Assembly: GCF_021347895.1 (NCBI RefSeq)
Contig: NC_067135.1
Location: forward strand, 798,657-862,656
Reading direction: 5' to 3'
Origin: Acanthochromis polyacanthus
Taxonomy: Eukaryota > Chordata > Actinopteri > Pomacentridae
Length of the DNA stretch: 64,000 nucleotides
Part shown: in pieces, positions 1 to 10,591 of the stretch
Layout: each line of letters starts with the position of its first letter
Position numbering within the stretch: the first letter of the stretch is position 1
Translations under genes and position numbers: made by a program
The notes under the pieces: model-generated
What the model was told of the DNA's origin: nothing
Databases searched by the model: none
The model's input: the letters and a program-made list of their open reading frames with translations, nothing else

Positions 1-729
1 CCCTGCTCAGTTGTGGAGTTACAGGTCAGCAGATCAAGTAGGAAGGGAGATACGTAGGATGATCAAAATTGATACAGAGTATCATGCATAGGTGTGGTTC
101 TGCCCTCTACTGGGGGCTTGTCTAGTTGTTTCTATGTCATTGAACTGCTGCAGTTTTGGTTGGTTGTTTGCTTACAGAGTATACAAACTTGGTTATAGAG
201 AAAACGAACAGTTAACAGATTTATTCTTCAGATTGTGACAGCTGGATGGACGTAAAACTGATCTGGTGTCAGTTTTTACCAGAACTCAGATGTGTTTCTC
301 CTCCTAAATGTCATGGTTATATCTGCTGGACTGATGAAGTTCTGAGGCTCAGAAATGAAAATACATAAAGAACTCATATCTATATTTCAGACTATGTTTT
401 AGAGACGGAGGTTCACACAGATTAAATCCATCCTGACCCACTGGGAGCTTTAAATATGTATTGAACTGCTGTTACAGTGGCTCCACCCTGTGGTAAAATA
501 ATGAAAACACTTGTCCTGCTTTTTAAATAACAAAATAAAATCCAGAAACACTCAGTCTGTTACTTCATGCAAACTAAAAGAAATATTAAGATTTCTGTGG
601 TTGTTTGTCACTGAAATATGATTAACAGACTGAATACACTAAGTCTGTGCACAAGAAGAAGAATAACAATTAAAACAAGAATGGATTTTCACAAGACAAA
701 ATGTCCTATTTTCCTGCTTTTACTCTGAA

Positions 730-910
730 AGCGGCTCGCCATCCTGGAGTCGTACGTCATGACGTCACGGCCCCTACGTGCTAACAGTTTGAGAAGCTAA
801 CTCGTTCGGCCAATATATACGTCATTGCGTTTGGCGGCCAGAAAACCAACCCGGAGAGACGTTTGATCGCCAGAAAGATGTCAGAAACACACAAATAACG
901 GGCGGTATGT
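730..910 (+). promoter_or_regulatory. Candidate CpG-rich promoter / first non-coding exon (possibly of znf638)
   Basis: The stretch has many CpGs, a perfect palindromic CRE (TGACGTCA, 760-767), and a 'ggccaatatatacgtca' string (808-824) joining a CCAAT-like box, an AT-rich TATA-like run and a second CRE half-site. It is followed by a possible splice donor near 905. The next gene downstream on this strand is znf638, whose first recognised coding exon starts near 8242, so a 5' UTR exon here is plausible. That link is inference; no transcript evidence is visible. Confidence 0.35.
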
Positions 911-1186
911 AAAGAATGACGGTGATTTTATTAACATGGAACTATACGCATTAGCTTCCAGCCGTGTTCGGTGCTTGTGGAGCCGGTTAATGTTGTCAGG
1001 TTATAGCCGAGCCCCTGGAGGCTAACAGCTAGCAGCTACTGGCGCAGATCGAGAAACATTCAGCTGCTAAACACACTTTATAGGCCCCGAAAAGAGATTT
1101 AGGCATCAAATAGGTCCTGTTGGTCAAATAGGTCACAGAACGCAAATATTCTGAGTTTATAGTAAAGCTATTTATTGTTTAGACCA

Positions 1187-1546
1187 GGAGGCTGTAGTGG
1201 TTAGCACTTTCGCCTTGCAGCAAGAAGATCCCCGGTTCAAATCCCGGCCTGGGCCTGGGATCTTTCTGCATGGAGTTTGCATGTTCTCCCTGTGCATGCG
1301 TGGGTTTTCTCCGGGTACTCCGGCTTCCTCCCACAGTCCAACAACATGCTGACGTTAATTGATTACTCTAAATTGTCCGTAGGTGTGAGTGTGATTGTTC
1401 GTCTGTATATGTAGCCCTGTGACAGACTGGTGACCTGTCCAGGGTGTCCCCTGCCTTCGCCCGAGTCAGCTGGGATAGACTCCAGCACCTCTCGCGACCC
1501 CAGTGAGGATAAAGCTGTGTATAGAGGATGGATGGATGGATGGATG
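1187..1546 (+). mobile_element. tRNA-derived SINE, near full length
   Basis: The head resembles a tRNA with a B-box-like 'ggttcaaatcc' (about 1233). The body is the common teleost SINE text (tgcatggagtttgcatgttc, ctccgggtactccggcttcc, cctgtccagggtgtcccctg), and the 3' end is a (GGAT)n tail at about 1525-1546. It lies exactly between the two copies of the upstream duplication, and its tail merges into the 'ggagg' that starts copy 2. It should be read as a SINE, not a tRNA gene. Confidence 0.85.
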
Positions 1547-2273
1547 GAGGTTCACACTGATTAAATTCATCCTGACCCACTGGGAGCTTTAAATATGCAC
1601 TGAGCTGCTGTTACAGTGGCTCCACCCTGTGGTAAAATAATAAAAACACTTGTCCTGCTTTTTAAATAAGAAAATAAAACCCAGAAACACTCAGTCTGTT
1701 ACTTCATGCAAACTAAAGGAAATATTAAGATTTCTGTGTTTTTTTTGTCACTGAAATATGATTAACAGACTGAATACACTAAGTCTGTGCACAAGAAGAA
1801 TTAATAACAAATAAAACAAGAATGGATTTTCACAAGACAAGATGTCCTATTTTCGTGCTTTTACTCTGAAAGCCGCTCGCCATCCTGGAGTCGTACGTCA
1901 GACGTCACGGCCCCTACGTGCTAACAGTTTGAGAAGCTACCTCGTTCGGCTGCAAGAAACCTACCCGGAGAAACGTTTGATCGCCAGAAAGATGTCAGAA
2001 ACACACAAATAACGGGCGGTATGTAAAGAATGGTGGTGATTTTATTAACACGGAACGACACGCATTAGCTTCCAGTCATGTTCGGTGCTTGTTAATGTTG
2101 TCAGGTTATAGCCGAGCCCCTGGAGGCTAACAGCTAGCAGCTACTGGAACAGATAGAGAAACATTCAGCTGCTAAACACACTTCATAGGTCCGGAAAAGA
2201 GATTTAGGCATCAAATAGGTCCTGTTGGTCAAATAGGTCATAGAATGCAGATATTCTGAGTTTATAGTAAAGC

Positions 2274-3829
2274 CAGTGGCGGCTGGTGAAAAATATTGTA
2301 GGTGGGTCTGTGCCACATCAAGTCAGTTTCAGTAACCATCCCGATACAACTGAACAGAAACGGCAGGATATCAGTGCTCTGTGAAATAATAATTATTTAA
2401 TGCCAATATTAATAACTCGAGGCATTTTTGCACAAAACATGCACAACATATTGCGTAACCACAATTTTGGCAATAAATTATATATACAGCTGAGCTCATG
2501 AAACAGTGCATTAGTGTTGAACTGACGACTCAAGTATTATGTTAAGAGTTAAGTATATTAAGAAATTAATACTAGAACAGAAAAATGCTGTACAGTAATT
2601 TATGATAAAGCTAAATGTTACTAACTGATCAGAACTGCAACAATTAAGTGATTTTTCAATTAGCAGACAAAGAAAAATACAATCTGCAACAATTTGGATG
2701 ATTTCAACATTTCAGTGAAGAAGCCAGAAAATGATGAGCAGATTACATAAGAAACACTATTTAGACTAAATATCCACAAATTACTCAGTGCAATACATTG
2801 CTGGATGATGTGCTAAAGTCAACTTTATACAAAGAAAAATCTGGTCAAGGGAATAAATGTGTGTTTACAGACAGACAGTACTCTTCTGTTGAAGATTACT
2901 TTGCATGAATATGAAACAGGCCTGGACAAAAATGATGGTACCCTTAACTTAATATTTTGTTGTATAACCTTTTAAAGCAGTCACTGCAGTCAGGTGATTT
3001 GTGTAACTCTCAGTGAGACTTCTGCACGTGTGGACTCCTGGTGAGCAAACTGCTCCAGCTGTCTCAGGTGTGAAGGCTGTCCTTCTCCAGACTGCATGTT
3101 TCAGCTGCTTCCACAGATGTTCAGTAGAATTCAGATCAGGGCTCATTGGAGGCCACTTCAGAACAGTTCAGTGTGTAACTGTGTGTCACTCTTCATCTCT
3201 TCATCTAGCTGCGTCGCGATGTTAGCCTTGCCTAGCATCGTTAGCTTAACGGTGTTCTCCATATGTGCCCTCCTACTCTCGTGTTTCTTTATTTTCTCGG
3301 ATAAATGTTTCATATCTCTTACTCCTGAAACAGTCCATGCCGTGTCTGTCCCAGCCGTTTTATAGAGCAAACACGGGAAGCAATATAAAGCATTTGCATG
3401 ACGAGATCCAGCTAGCCAAGCCTTCCTCTTGTCACTGTGACAGTGTCAGTGTCACAGTTACCCACCGCACTCACGCATGCTCACTTGGCTTGGGGCGAAA
3501 TCGATTTTGCCCCACTGGGTATCGACGTCGCTGATTGGATAAATTTCTGTTGCGATGTCGAATCTCTTGTCGGTCATTGGCTGCTCTGCCGCACTAAAGG
3601 GGCGATTTCTCTGGCGCCCCAGCAGCTCAGCAGAGATGAGCAGGAAACTAGTTTCCCCGAAAATTCTATTTAATATTTTGTACATGACATGTAATTGCGA
3701 ATTTAAACATGCATGGTGCTAATAATAACTGATTATTGTTTATTTTAAAAAAATATTTATTTTAAAAATGAAAACTAAAAAACACCGGGGGGCGGCGCCC
3801 GAGTGCCCTCTATTGGCCAGCTGCCACTG
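2274..3829. mobile_element. Non-autonomous hAT-like DNA transposon with perfect 8-bp target-site duplication
   Basis: The left end is CAGTGGCGGCTGGTG and the right end reads CAGTGGCAGCTGG in reverse complement, giving terminal inverted repeats. 'agtaaagc' flanks both sides (2266-2273 and 3830-3837). The other copy of the surrounding duplication has the uninterrupted sequence with one 'agtaaagc' (1161-1168), so the empty site is visible in the same window. An 8-bp duplication with CAG...CTG ends fits the hAT superfamily. The interior has no recognisable transposase of its own and carries a Tc1 fragment. Confidence 0.85.
2913..3185 (-). mobile_element. Tc1-like transposon fragment nested in the hAT-like element
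   Basis: The minus strand encodes the C-terminal end of a Tc1 transposase, with the motif SPDLNSTEHLWKQLK (compare the DD34E motif SPDLNPIEHLW, in which E is catalytic). This is followed by the Tc1-like end text 'cctggacaaaaatgatggta' on the plus strand. Only the last ~60 residues and one terminal region remain, and the other end is absent. The fragment is dead. Confidence 0.75.
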
Positions 3830-3849
3830 AGTAAAGCTATTTATTGTTT

Positions 3850-4087
3850 AGACCAGGGGTGTCCAACATGCCGTCTGCGGGCCTAACCCGGGCGCGGGCG
3901 GGCGAATATTCGGATACCAAAATTAATATCCGGATACCGCCGTAGCGAACGAATATTTGGATATTCGGGTTCAGCCCTAGTTATTTGTAGGTTATTATGC
4001 TGTGATTTTACTGGTCTGGTCCACTGGAGATCAAATTGGGATGAATGTGGAACCTGGACTAAGATGAGTTTGACACTCCTGGTCTAG
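3850..4087. mobile_element. Short inverted-repeat element (MITE) carrying a second nested repeat
   Basis: The left end 'agaccaggggtgtccaa' and right end 'ttgacactcctggtct' are inverted repeats of each other with few mismatches, as in abundant fish MITEs. Inside it, about 3888-3985, is a 'ccgaatattcgg'-rich segment ending in 'cagccctag'. It matches, in the opposite orientation, the start of the insertion at 39,614. No coding capacity is visible. The exact ends are uncertain because the left edge coincides with the end of the upstream duplication. Confidence 0.6.
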
Positions 4088-5689
4088 ATTGTAATTATCA
4101 TTATCAAAGGATGGTATATATCCCAATTGGTTCTTTATGAGGCTATTTCGACAGGTTAAAAGACCTAGATTAGTTATAATCAATGCCACAGAACAGGGAA
4201 AGTAATGCAGAGGCATAAGCATATTTGCAAAATAGGCATTTTAATCATAGTTGTTTGACCAAGATTAAAGCAGCTGTGGATGTATATAAACTAGGCAATA
4301 TAAATTTGACAGAATATTACTTTATGGCACAACGCTGACCCAAGTAAGAGGAGTCAAAGAGCTTAATTGGCCAGTATTGTGTCATATAGTACAAATGAAT
4401 TGGGTTAGGAAGTTGCTTTCTTGTCATTTTCTCTTTAAATGTGGCTCTAACTTCCCATAAGGTCTCTGACTGGCCTCAGGGATAAAGTGTGTATAAAACA
4501 TTTTTTCAGCATCATTACAGCATAAGTATCTTCTCGAATAGAACACGTTTAGTGTCCGCTGGGGTGGAAAGCTTTTCTTGGCTCGCCAAACACGGGGAGC
4601 ATCAACATTACCAAAAACACAAGCCGCTGGTACATTGTCAACTTTTCTTTTCTATGATGTGACGCTACTTTAACGCTCAGAGAGTTTATCCAAAAATTTC
4701 TCGTCACCCTAACTGTGTATACTGAAGCGCTTTCCCATATTTTGGTAGATAAGTCACTTGCTTGTTTACAGTTGGGTCTCAACAAAGTCTAAGAACAGTT
4801 CAGAGGTGTCGACTGAACTCTCGTTTTAGTGCTCTTCCGTTCTCCGTAGATGTAGAACTTCCTTCAGGCCTCTGTCTTGAAGACATATCTGCTACAAAAT
4901 TTTTTCAACCCCTTTGTAGAATAAGTCTGTTGGGATTGCTGTGGAAGCCATCAGCTGCCCCCCAGCTGATCTGGGGGCAGCTGATGTCTAGCTGGGGCTT
5001 CTTCTGATTGGTCAGATGGTGTGAATATATGGCCCATGTTTCCAGGGATCTATCTAAAATGTTATTGTGCTGATTGTGAATGCAGGACTTGTATGAATAA
5101 AAACATTTTGTCATTAATCTCATTCCAGGCAATATTTTTATTCGTGTGTGTGGTCAGCACTAGTCTTACAAAAACTTTGTTTTCTAAAAGATAATCTTAC
5201 AATTGCTGAAATATAGCTTGGCTAATTGTCATGTTACTGCAGCATCATCAACTCAGTCCTTTCTGTATGAGTATTACTGTCAGGAAGATTCTTCAGTGGA
5301 GTCCTAACTTCTCAAAATTAATGGTCAAACTCGTTTCTCAAGTCAAAGCAAAGTTTAACTCGTGGGAAGGAGTCAGCATGAACAGAGCACAGTCTGACCA
5401 AATGACTGGTAATATGGGAAACAGTTTATCTTTTATACAGGCACATAAATGGTTTACATTACCATGAGTTACCAGATGTTTGATTTGCAGTGGGATTATC
5501 AGTTTCAACCTGCTGTTTGCAAAACCAACTTGGATATTTTCATGCCCAGAGTTAACCACGGAGACTTACTGAGTTCACTGGGTAGTATGAATTCACAGTT
5601 ATACAGTAGTTTGAGATCATAAAGAGCATTTAATCAGAACATTATTATAATTTTAAAACAATTACTTGCATCAACCAATCCAATCCAAT
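4088..5689. other. Non-coding stretch, no gene recognised
   Basis: I see only short open frames without family resemblance. The one structured item is a hairpin: CATCAGCTGCCCCC at 4949-4962 pairs perfectly with 4973-4986 across a 10-nt loop. Confidence 0.6.
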
Positions 5690-7042
5690 CCAACTTTATT
5701 TATAATGCACTTTACAAAACAACACAGTTGACCAAAGTGCAGTACACACATAAAATATATAAGACATTAAAAAGCAATAAGCAAAAAAATAAAAACAGGT
5801 ATAAAATTACAACTTAGAGTGAATTAAAAGCTAAAGTAAAAAGATGTGTTTTAAGAGCTGATTTAAAAACAGGCAGTGAATCGATCTGTCTAAGGTGCAA
5901 AGGTAGTGCATTCCATAAAATAGGACCAGCGACAGAAAAAGACTGAGCACCTCTCCTTCTCTTGTTTGACTTTGGGGTCACCAGCAATGAAAGATCAGCT
6001 GATCTGAGGGAATATGCTGGTACATAGGGCTGCACCAGCTCAGTCAGATATTGTGGTGCAAGGCCATGAAGGCTTTTAAAAACAAAAGAATTTTAAAATC
6101 AATTCTGTAGCGTACGGGAAGCCAATGCAAAGACTTCAGGATAGGAGTTACGTGCTCCCTCTTTTTAGTCCCAGTCAAGAGTCGAGCTGTTGCATTTTGT
6201 ACCAACTGTAGACGATACAAGAGTTTTTCTTCAAGACCGACATACAGCGCATTACAATAATCAAGACGGTTGGTCACAAAAGCATGAATTAATATTTCAA
6301 AATGCTTCGGAGACAGAATAGGCTTAATTTTAGCCAGTTGTCGGATTTGGAAGAAGCTTGTTTTTACAACTGAACTGACCTGCGCTTCAAGTTTGAGGGT
6401 GCAGTCAAATTTTACACCCAGATTCGTGATCACCGGCTTAAAATACTGGCGCAGGGCACCAAAATCATCCTGAGCCGGGGTTCCACTGCTAGGCTCAAAC
6501 ACTGTCATTTCCGTTTTACTGTCATTTAAAAACAAGAGATTTAAGGACAACCAGTCCCTGATTTCCTCAACACAGTCAAGAAGTTGTTTTACACTATTGC
6601 CATTTCCATGCTTCAGTGGCATGTACAATTGTGTATCATCTGCATACAGATGAAAAGCAATGCCATGTTTCCTAAAAATTGTTCCGAGAGGAAGGAGATA
6701 CAAAGAAAAGAGCAAAGGACCAAGAATGGACCCCTGGGGGACTCCACAATTTAGAGGGGACACTGCTGACTGAGAGGAGCCTATCCTAACACAGATTTCC
6801 CGATCAGTGAGGTAGGACCTCAGCCACTCCAATGCAGTACCCCAAATGCCGACACACTTTTCTAAGCGGGTCAAGAGTATCTGGTGGTCTACAGTGTCAA
6901 AGGCAGCCATCAGGTCGAGCAAAACAAGAATGACACTGTGACCACAATCAGTAGCTTGAAGACCATGTAACCATGTAACCACAGAACCACAGAGTCCACT
7001 TTTAAGATCTGTGGTGCAGTGAGTTGTTAAAACACAAAACAA
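5690..7042 (-). mobile_element. L2/CR1-like LINE, 5'-truncated, reverse transcriptase fragment
   Basis: The minus-strand frame 7042-6044 encodes reverse transcriptase blocks in order: LLDLMAAFDTVDHQILL, the [16 protein letters not shown] block, and the catalytic YADDTQLY block, followed by an NDSKTE region and a thumb-like 'LHWLPVRYRIDFK' region. The rest of the C-terminus (6035-5814) is in another frame, so the ORF is broken near 6040. The 3' end reads AATAAAGTTGGATTGGATTGG-like on the minus strand, i.e. short tandem copies of a 5-bp unit, as L2-type LINEs carry. The endonuclease half is missing. This is a dead copy. Confidence 0.85.
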
Positions 7043-8241
7043 GCATAAATGCTGTATTTACATATTGTTTTAATTCTTTTGGGGGTTTGTTTGTGAGATA
7101 TTAAACGTTATCCAATATGCCCTGTCCGTGAGTTTAAAGGCTTACAAGAACTGTGTCCCAAGCCTGATCAAAGTAGTTTTATATTTGATTTTTGCAGATA
7201 CCTAAGCCCATTTCAGTATCATATTTATTGATTTTGCACTGATATTCCTGTCTGAGCTGCAGGCACATGATACAGGCCGCAAAATTATATCGACCAAGTT
7301 CTAAATGATATCTGCCACTGGGGAATTTACCCCCACTTGATTTAGTACATGGAAATCATGAAGCCTCAAAAGACTTTGTCATGGTGGCCCTTTAGCTTAA
7401 CCCCCACAACACGAATGCTTCTCAACACAGAAGTACCTACTTTATGGTGTTAAAAAGTAATGATACCAAGAACCACAGCCAAGCTACAAAACCTAAAGTG
7501 TCTATTAAGTTTGAATATGGCCCTGGGTATCAGGGCCATATTAGGAGCATTATATTGGGAGCAAAATAAACCCTCACTGAGACATTCCTGATGACAGCTC
7601 GACCCAGTCAATAATAGCAGGATTGTAGGATGAGACATGAGTTTACAGTTCTGGAAAGTCACCAGTCAGTCGATAAAGCATAGAAATAAGATATCCATGG
7701 AATAACGTGATCTAAATTTAAAATATCTGGTCAAAAATAGTGTGGCAGAGGATGATGGAGAGTGAACTTTAATTGCCTAATGGCTCTGTTTTTTTGTTTG
7801 TTTTGCATTAGAGGGAGTTTCAGATTGGTTCTCCTAATACATAAGAAGATGGCATTTTTTAAATTTGTCAGAGATTTGCTTTTTAAGGTTGAGCTAAAGT
7901 CAATCTGAACTGAGTACTAGTCTTGCATCGACAGTTTTGTGTTTTATTACAGTGTACCTGTCTAGGATCAATAAATTATCAGCCTGGCTGATTACTGAAG
8001 CCAATATCAGACACTTTCCGATTACTGGTATCAATATTTTTATTAACCATTTACCGCTAAATATGTTACATGCTTGTTAGTGAATAGCATAAAATTATAT
8101 TGATGGACTAAATGTGTATCTGACAGGAAGCACCAGAGCGGGAAAATCAAGACAACACCTTCCAGATGATGGATTTCACCGATCTGAGACGCTGAAGCCC
8201 AGTCCTGTTAAATAATCCCTGTCTTTTCTTTAACCTTTCAG
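7043..8241. other. Non-coding sequence upstream of the first recognised znf638 coding exon
   Basis: No transposon or gene is recognised. It ends with a polypyrimidine tract and acceptor 'ctttaacctttcag' at 8241. Confidence 0.5.
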
Positions 8242-10591
8242 CTTTTCATTGCACTTGGAGCACTGTGCCCCTGCTTCAGGGCCACAAGCAGGTCCTCTAG
8301 TTGGAGGGCTCCCAGGGACCTCTCTATTGATCGGACGGCAGGCTGCATCCTTGCAGCTAGCACATCTGAAAGCTCAACTTGCATTGGCGCAGATAAACAA
8401 CGCTTTTTCTGTTGGTGGCCGAGCTGCAACCTTGACAGCGAACTCCAACACGCTTGCTCCATACATATCTACAACACCCCCCTCCCCAACTGCAGCAGCC
8501 ATCAGTCTTCTGAACATTCTGAAGATTGCTAACACCATGTCCCATCCTCTGTATAATCCCTATGCCTCTGGGAACCAAAATTCCTCCCAGGGACAGTATG
8601 GACACTCCAGTGTACCGCCAGAGAGGGACCCTCGGAGGACACCTTCTCACCTTGGACCTGGGTCCAACTTCAGCTCTTCTGGAGTTTCTTCTGCGACTTC
8701 TGCAAACTCCGGTGGAACAATCCCATCCCTGCTGTCTCTGCCAGTGACGTACATCCCTAAACAGAGGAGGCCTGTATTAGACGAGGAAATAGAAGGGTCT
8801 GTAGACATGCATATTAGCAGAGCCAGGGAGGAGGTGAGGCATCAACCTGTCAGTCAGGACTCTCGATTTACTGGCCCTCAAACAGGCAGGTTTGCTTCCT
8901 CCAGCACAGGGGGCATCTCCTATCCGACGCCCTCAACCTCTCAAGGGCAAAGACACACTGATGTTGAAAGTGGCAGTAGCTCCTTGGACTGGTTGCAAGA
9001 CTACAAAAGGGCCACTGAGGATGATTCATCGAGATTTTATTCAACATCTGCTTCGTGTAGCTTTCCCAGCAGTGACGACAGTAGGTTCGATGCCTCCAGT
9101 GGAAGAGAACGTGGTATGCAGTCCATTCCAGGCTTAGGTGACTATGACTATCCAGGTCCAGACAAACTTGCTGCCCCGACAGAGTCCAGCCGCCCAAAGT
9201 ACACTTCGGAATCAGCTGCTAACATCCTTCTGCACTTTGGACTTGAAAAAGAGGACTTGGAACATCTAATTTCTTTCCCTGAAAACCAGATCACCCCTGA
9301 CAATCTGCCTTTCATCTTGCGCCAAATCCGTATCCAGAAGGCCAAAAAAGGTACAACTGCAGATCAGTCCAAACCCTACCCTGAACCCCAACCCGCCACA
9401 AGCATGAGTAGTTCCAGAGGAGCAGGGATGCACCTGAATGAAATGTCATCAACTGTTCTTCAGCCAAGTAAAGTCATTGACTATGGACATACGAGCAAAT
9501 ATACTGGAGGGGTTGGGGATGAGATTGGAAGGACCAGTGACAGTCGAGAAAATAGTGGTAGCAGTGGAAGTATGTTCCAGATGAACCCTTACAGTGGTGG
9601 CAGTCACAAAAGCGGTACCTCGGTTCCTTCACATGACCACTGGGCGTCTGGTGCCAGCCTCAGCTCTTCATACAGTTCTATGCAGAGCTCTGCAACTCCT
9701 CCAAGCAGTGATCCAACTAAACGATTGAAGACCCAACCAGACCAGACTTCTCAAACAAGCTTCTCTTTTCCTATGCCAAAGAAAGACACAGATATAAGAC
9801 TTTTCAAGACTGAAATACCCAATCCCCTAGTGACGAAAGAGTTAAAGTCAGATAACCAGCAAGTGTCAAAAACCGAACCATCTGGTACTCTAGTTCGTGG
9901 TGGGAATACAAACCGACCTGGAATTCTGCGCGTGGACGGTCATGACAAGAGTAGCTCTAAGGATCAGAGTAGTACTAAAGGACAAGGGTTAAAGGTGACT
10001 GAGCAGATACAAAAGCAGCAGATGCAGCCGAAGCAGTCCGAGCCACAGCTGAAGCAGCTGGGGCAACTACCCAAGCAGCTGGGGCAACTACCCAAGCAGC
10101 TGGGGCAACTACCCAAGCAGCTGGGGCAACTACCCAAGCAGCTGGGGCAACTACCCAAGCAGCTGGGGCAACTACCCAAGCAGCTGGGGCAACTACCCAA
10201 GCAGCTGGCACAACAGCAGCCAGTGAAGCAGCAGCAGCCGGTATTGCAGATGGGGCAAACGTTGCAGCCTCAAGGGTTTCCTGCTCCACGTCTAGTTCCT
10301 CCACCTTCTTTCATCCCCAGCAGCTCAAGCACCTCGCACTCCATTCTACCCCCGGTGTTTGTCGGTGTACCTCGGCCCTTGGTGACTCCTCCAGCTCTAC
10401 CCCAGCCAGTGCCAGGCCTCATGAACTTCCTTCCCATGCAGATGCCAACTTCCAGCAACCAGCGTGCAGCAACGGGGGAAGTGTCCAGGAATCTACCATC
10501 GGCGTCCATGATGCATGACTATGCTGCAGCCTCACCGAGAATATTTCCACATACCTGTACTCTGTGTAACAAAGAGTGTTCTCAGATGAAG
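8242..10591 (+). CDS. znf638: znf638 first recognised coding exon: Ser-rich N-terminus and first half of zinc finger 1
   Basis: The frame is open from the acceptor at 8241. The first in-frame ATG is 8537 ([14 protein letters not shown]). The 98 codons before it (containing [17 protein letters not shown]) look protein-like, so an upstream coding exon supplying two bases of the first codon is possible but not found. The exon holds a conserved helical block ([19 protein letters not shown], about 9210-9270), [10 protein letters not shown] (about 9474), a seven-copy KQLGQLP repeat, a Pro-rich stretch, and [20 protein letters not shown]. This last block supplies the first two Cys of the matrin-type finger; the His ligands come from the next exon. 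Confidence 0.88.

Larger units (their letters stand above)
409..3853. repeat. Tandem duplication of a promoter-like block (copies 409-1186 and 1547-2273 plus 3838-3853)
   Basis: Seen directly: the stretch starting 'ggaggttcacac' near 412 and ending 'tttagaccagg' near 1188 recurs, with scattered substitutions and small indels, from about 1549. Copy 2 is interrupted by a 1,556-bp insertion at 2274-3829 and finishes at about 3853. A SINE lies between the copies. Each copy holds a CpG-rich core (about 730-910 and 1870-2020) and a short 'atgtcagaaacacacaaa' stretch before a possible donor 'gcg|gtatgt'. The scattered differences show the duplication is not recent. Confidence 0.85.

Noticed and set aside
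1196..1270. tRNA gene
   Set aside because: The tRNA-like head with B box is followed by SINE body text and a (GGAT)n tail, so it is a SINE.
9964..10304. Antisense genes of 78 and 109 codons
   Set aside because: They are shadows of the coding 21-bp repeat on the opposite strand.
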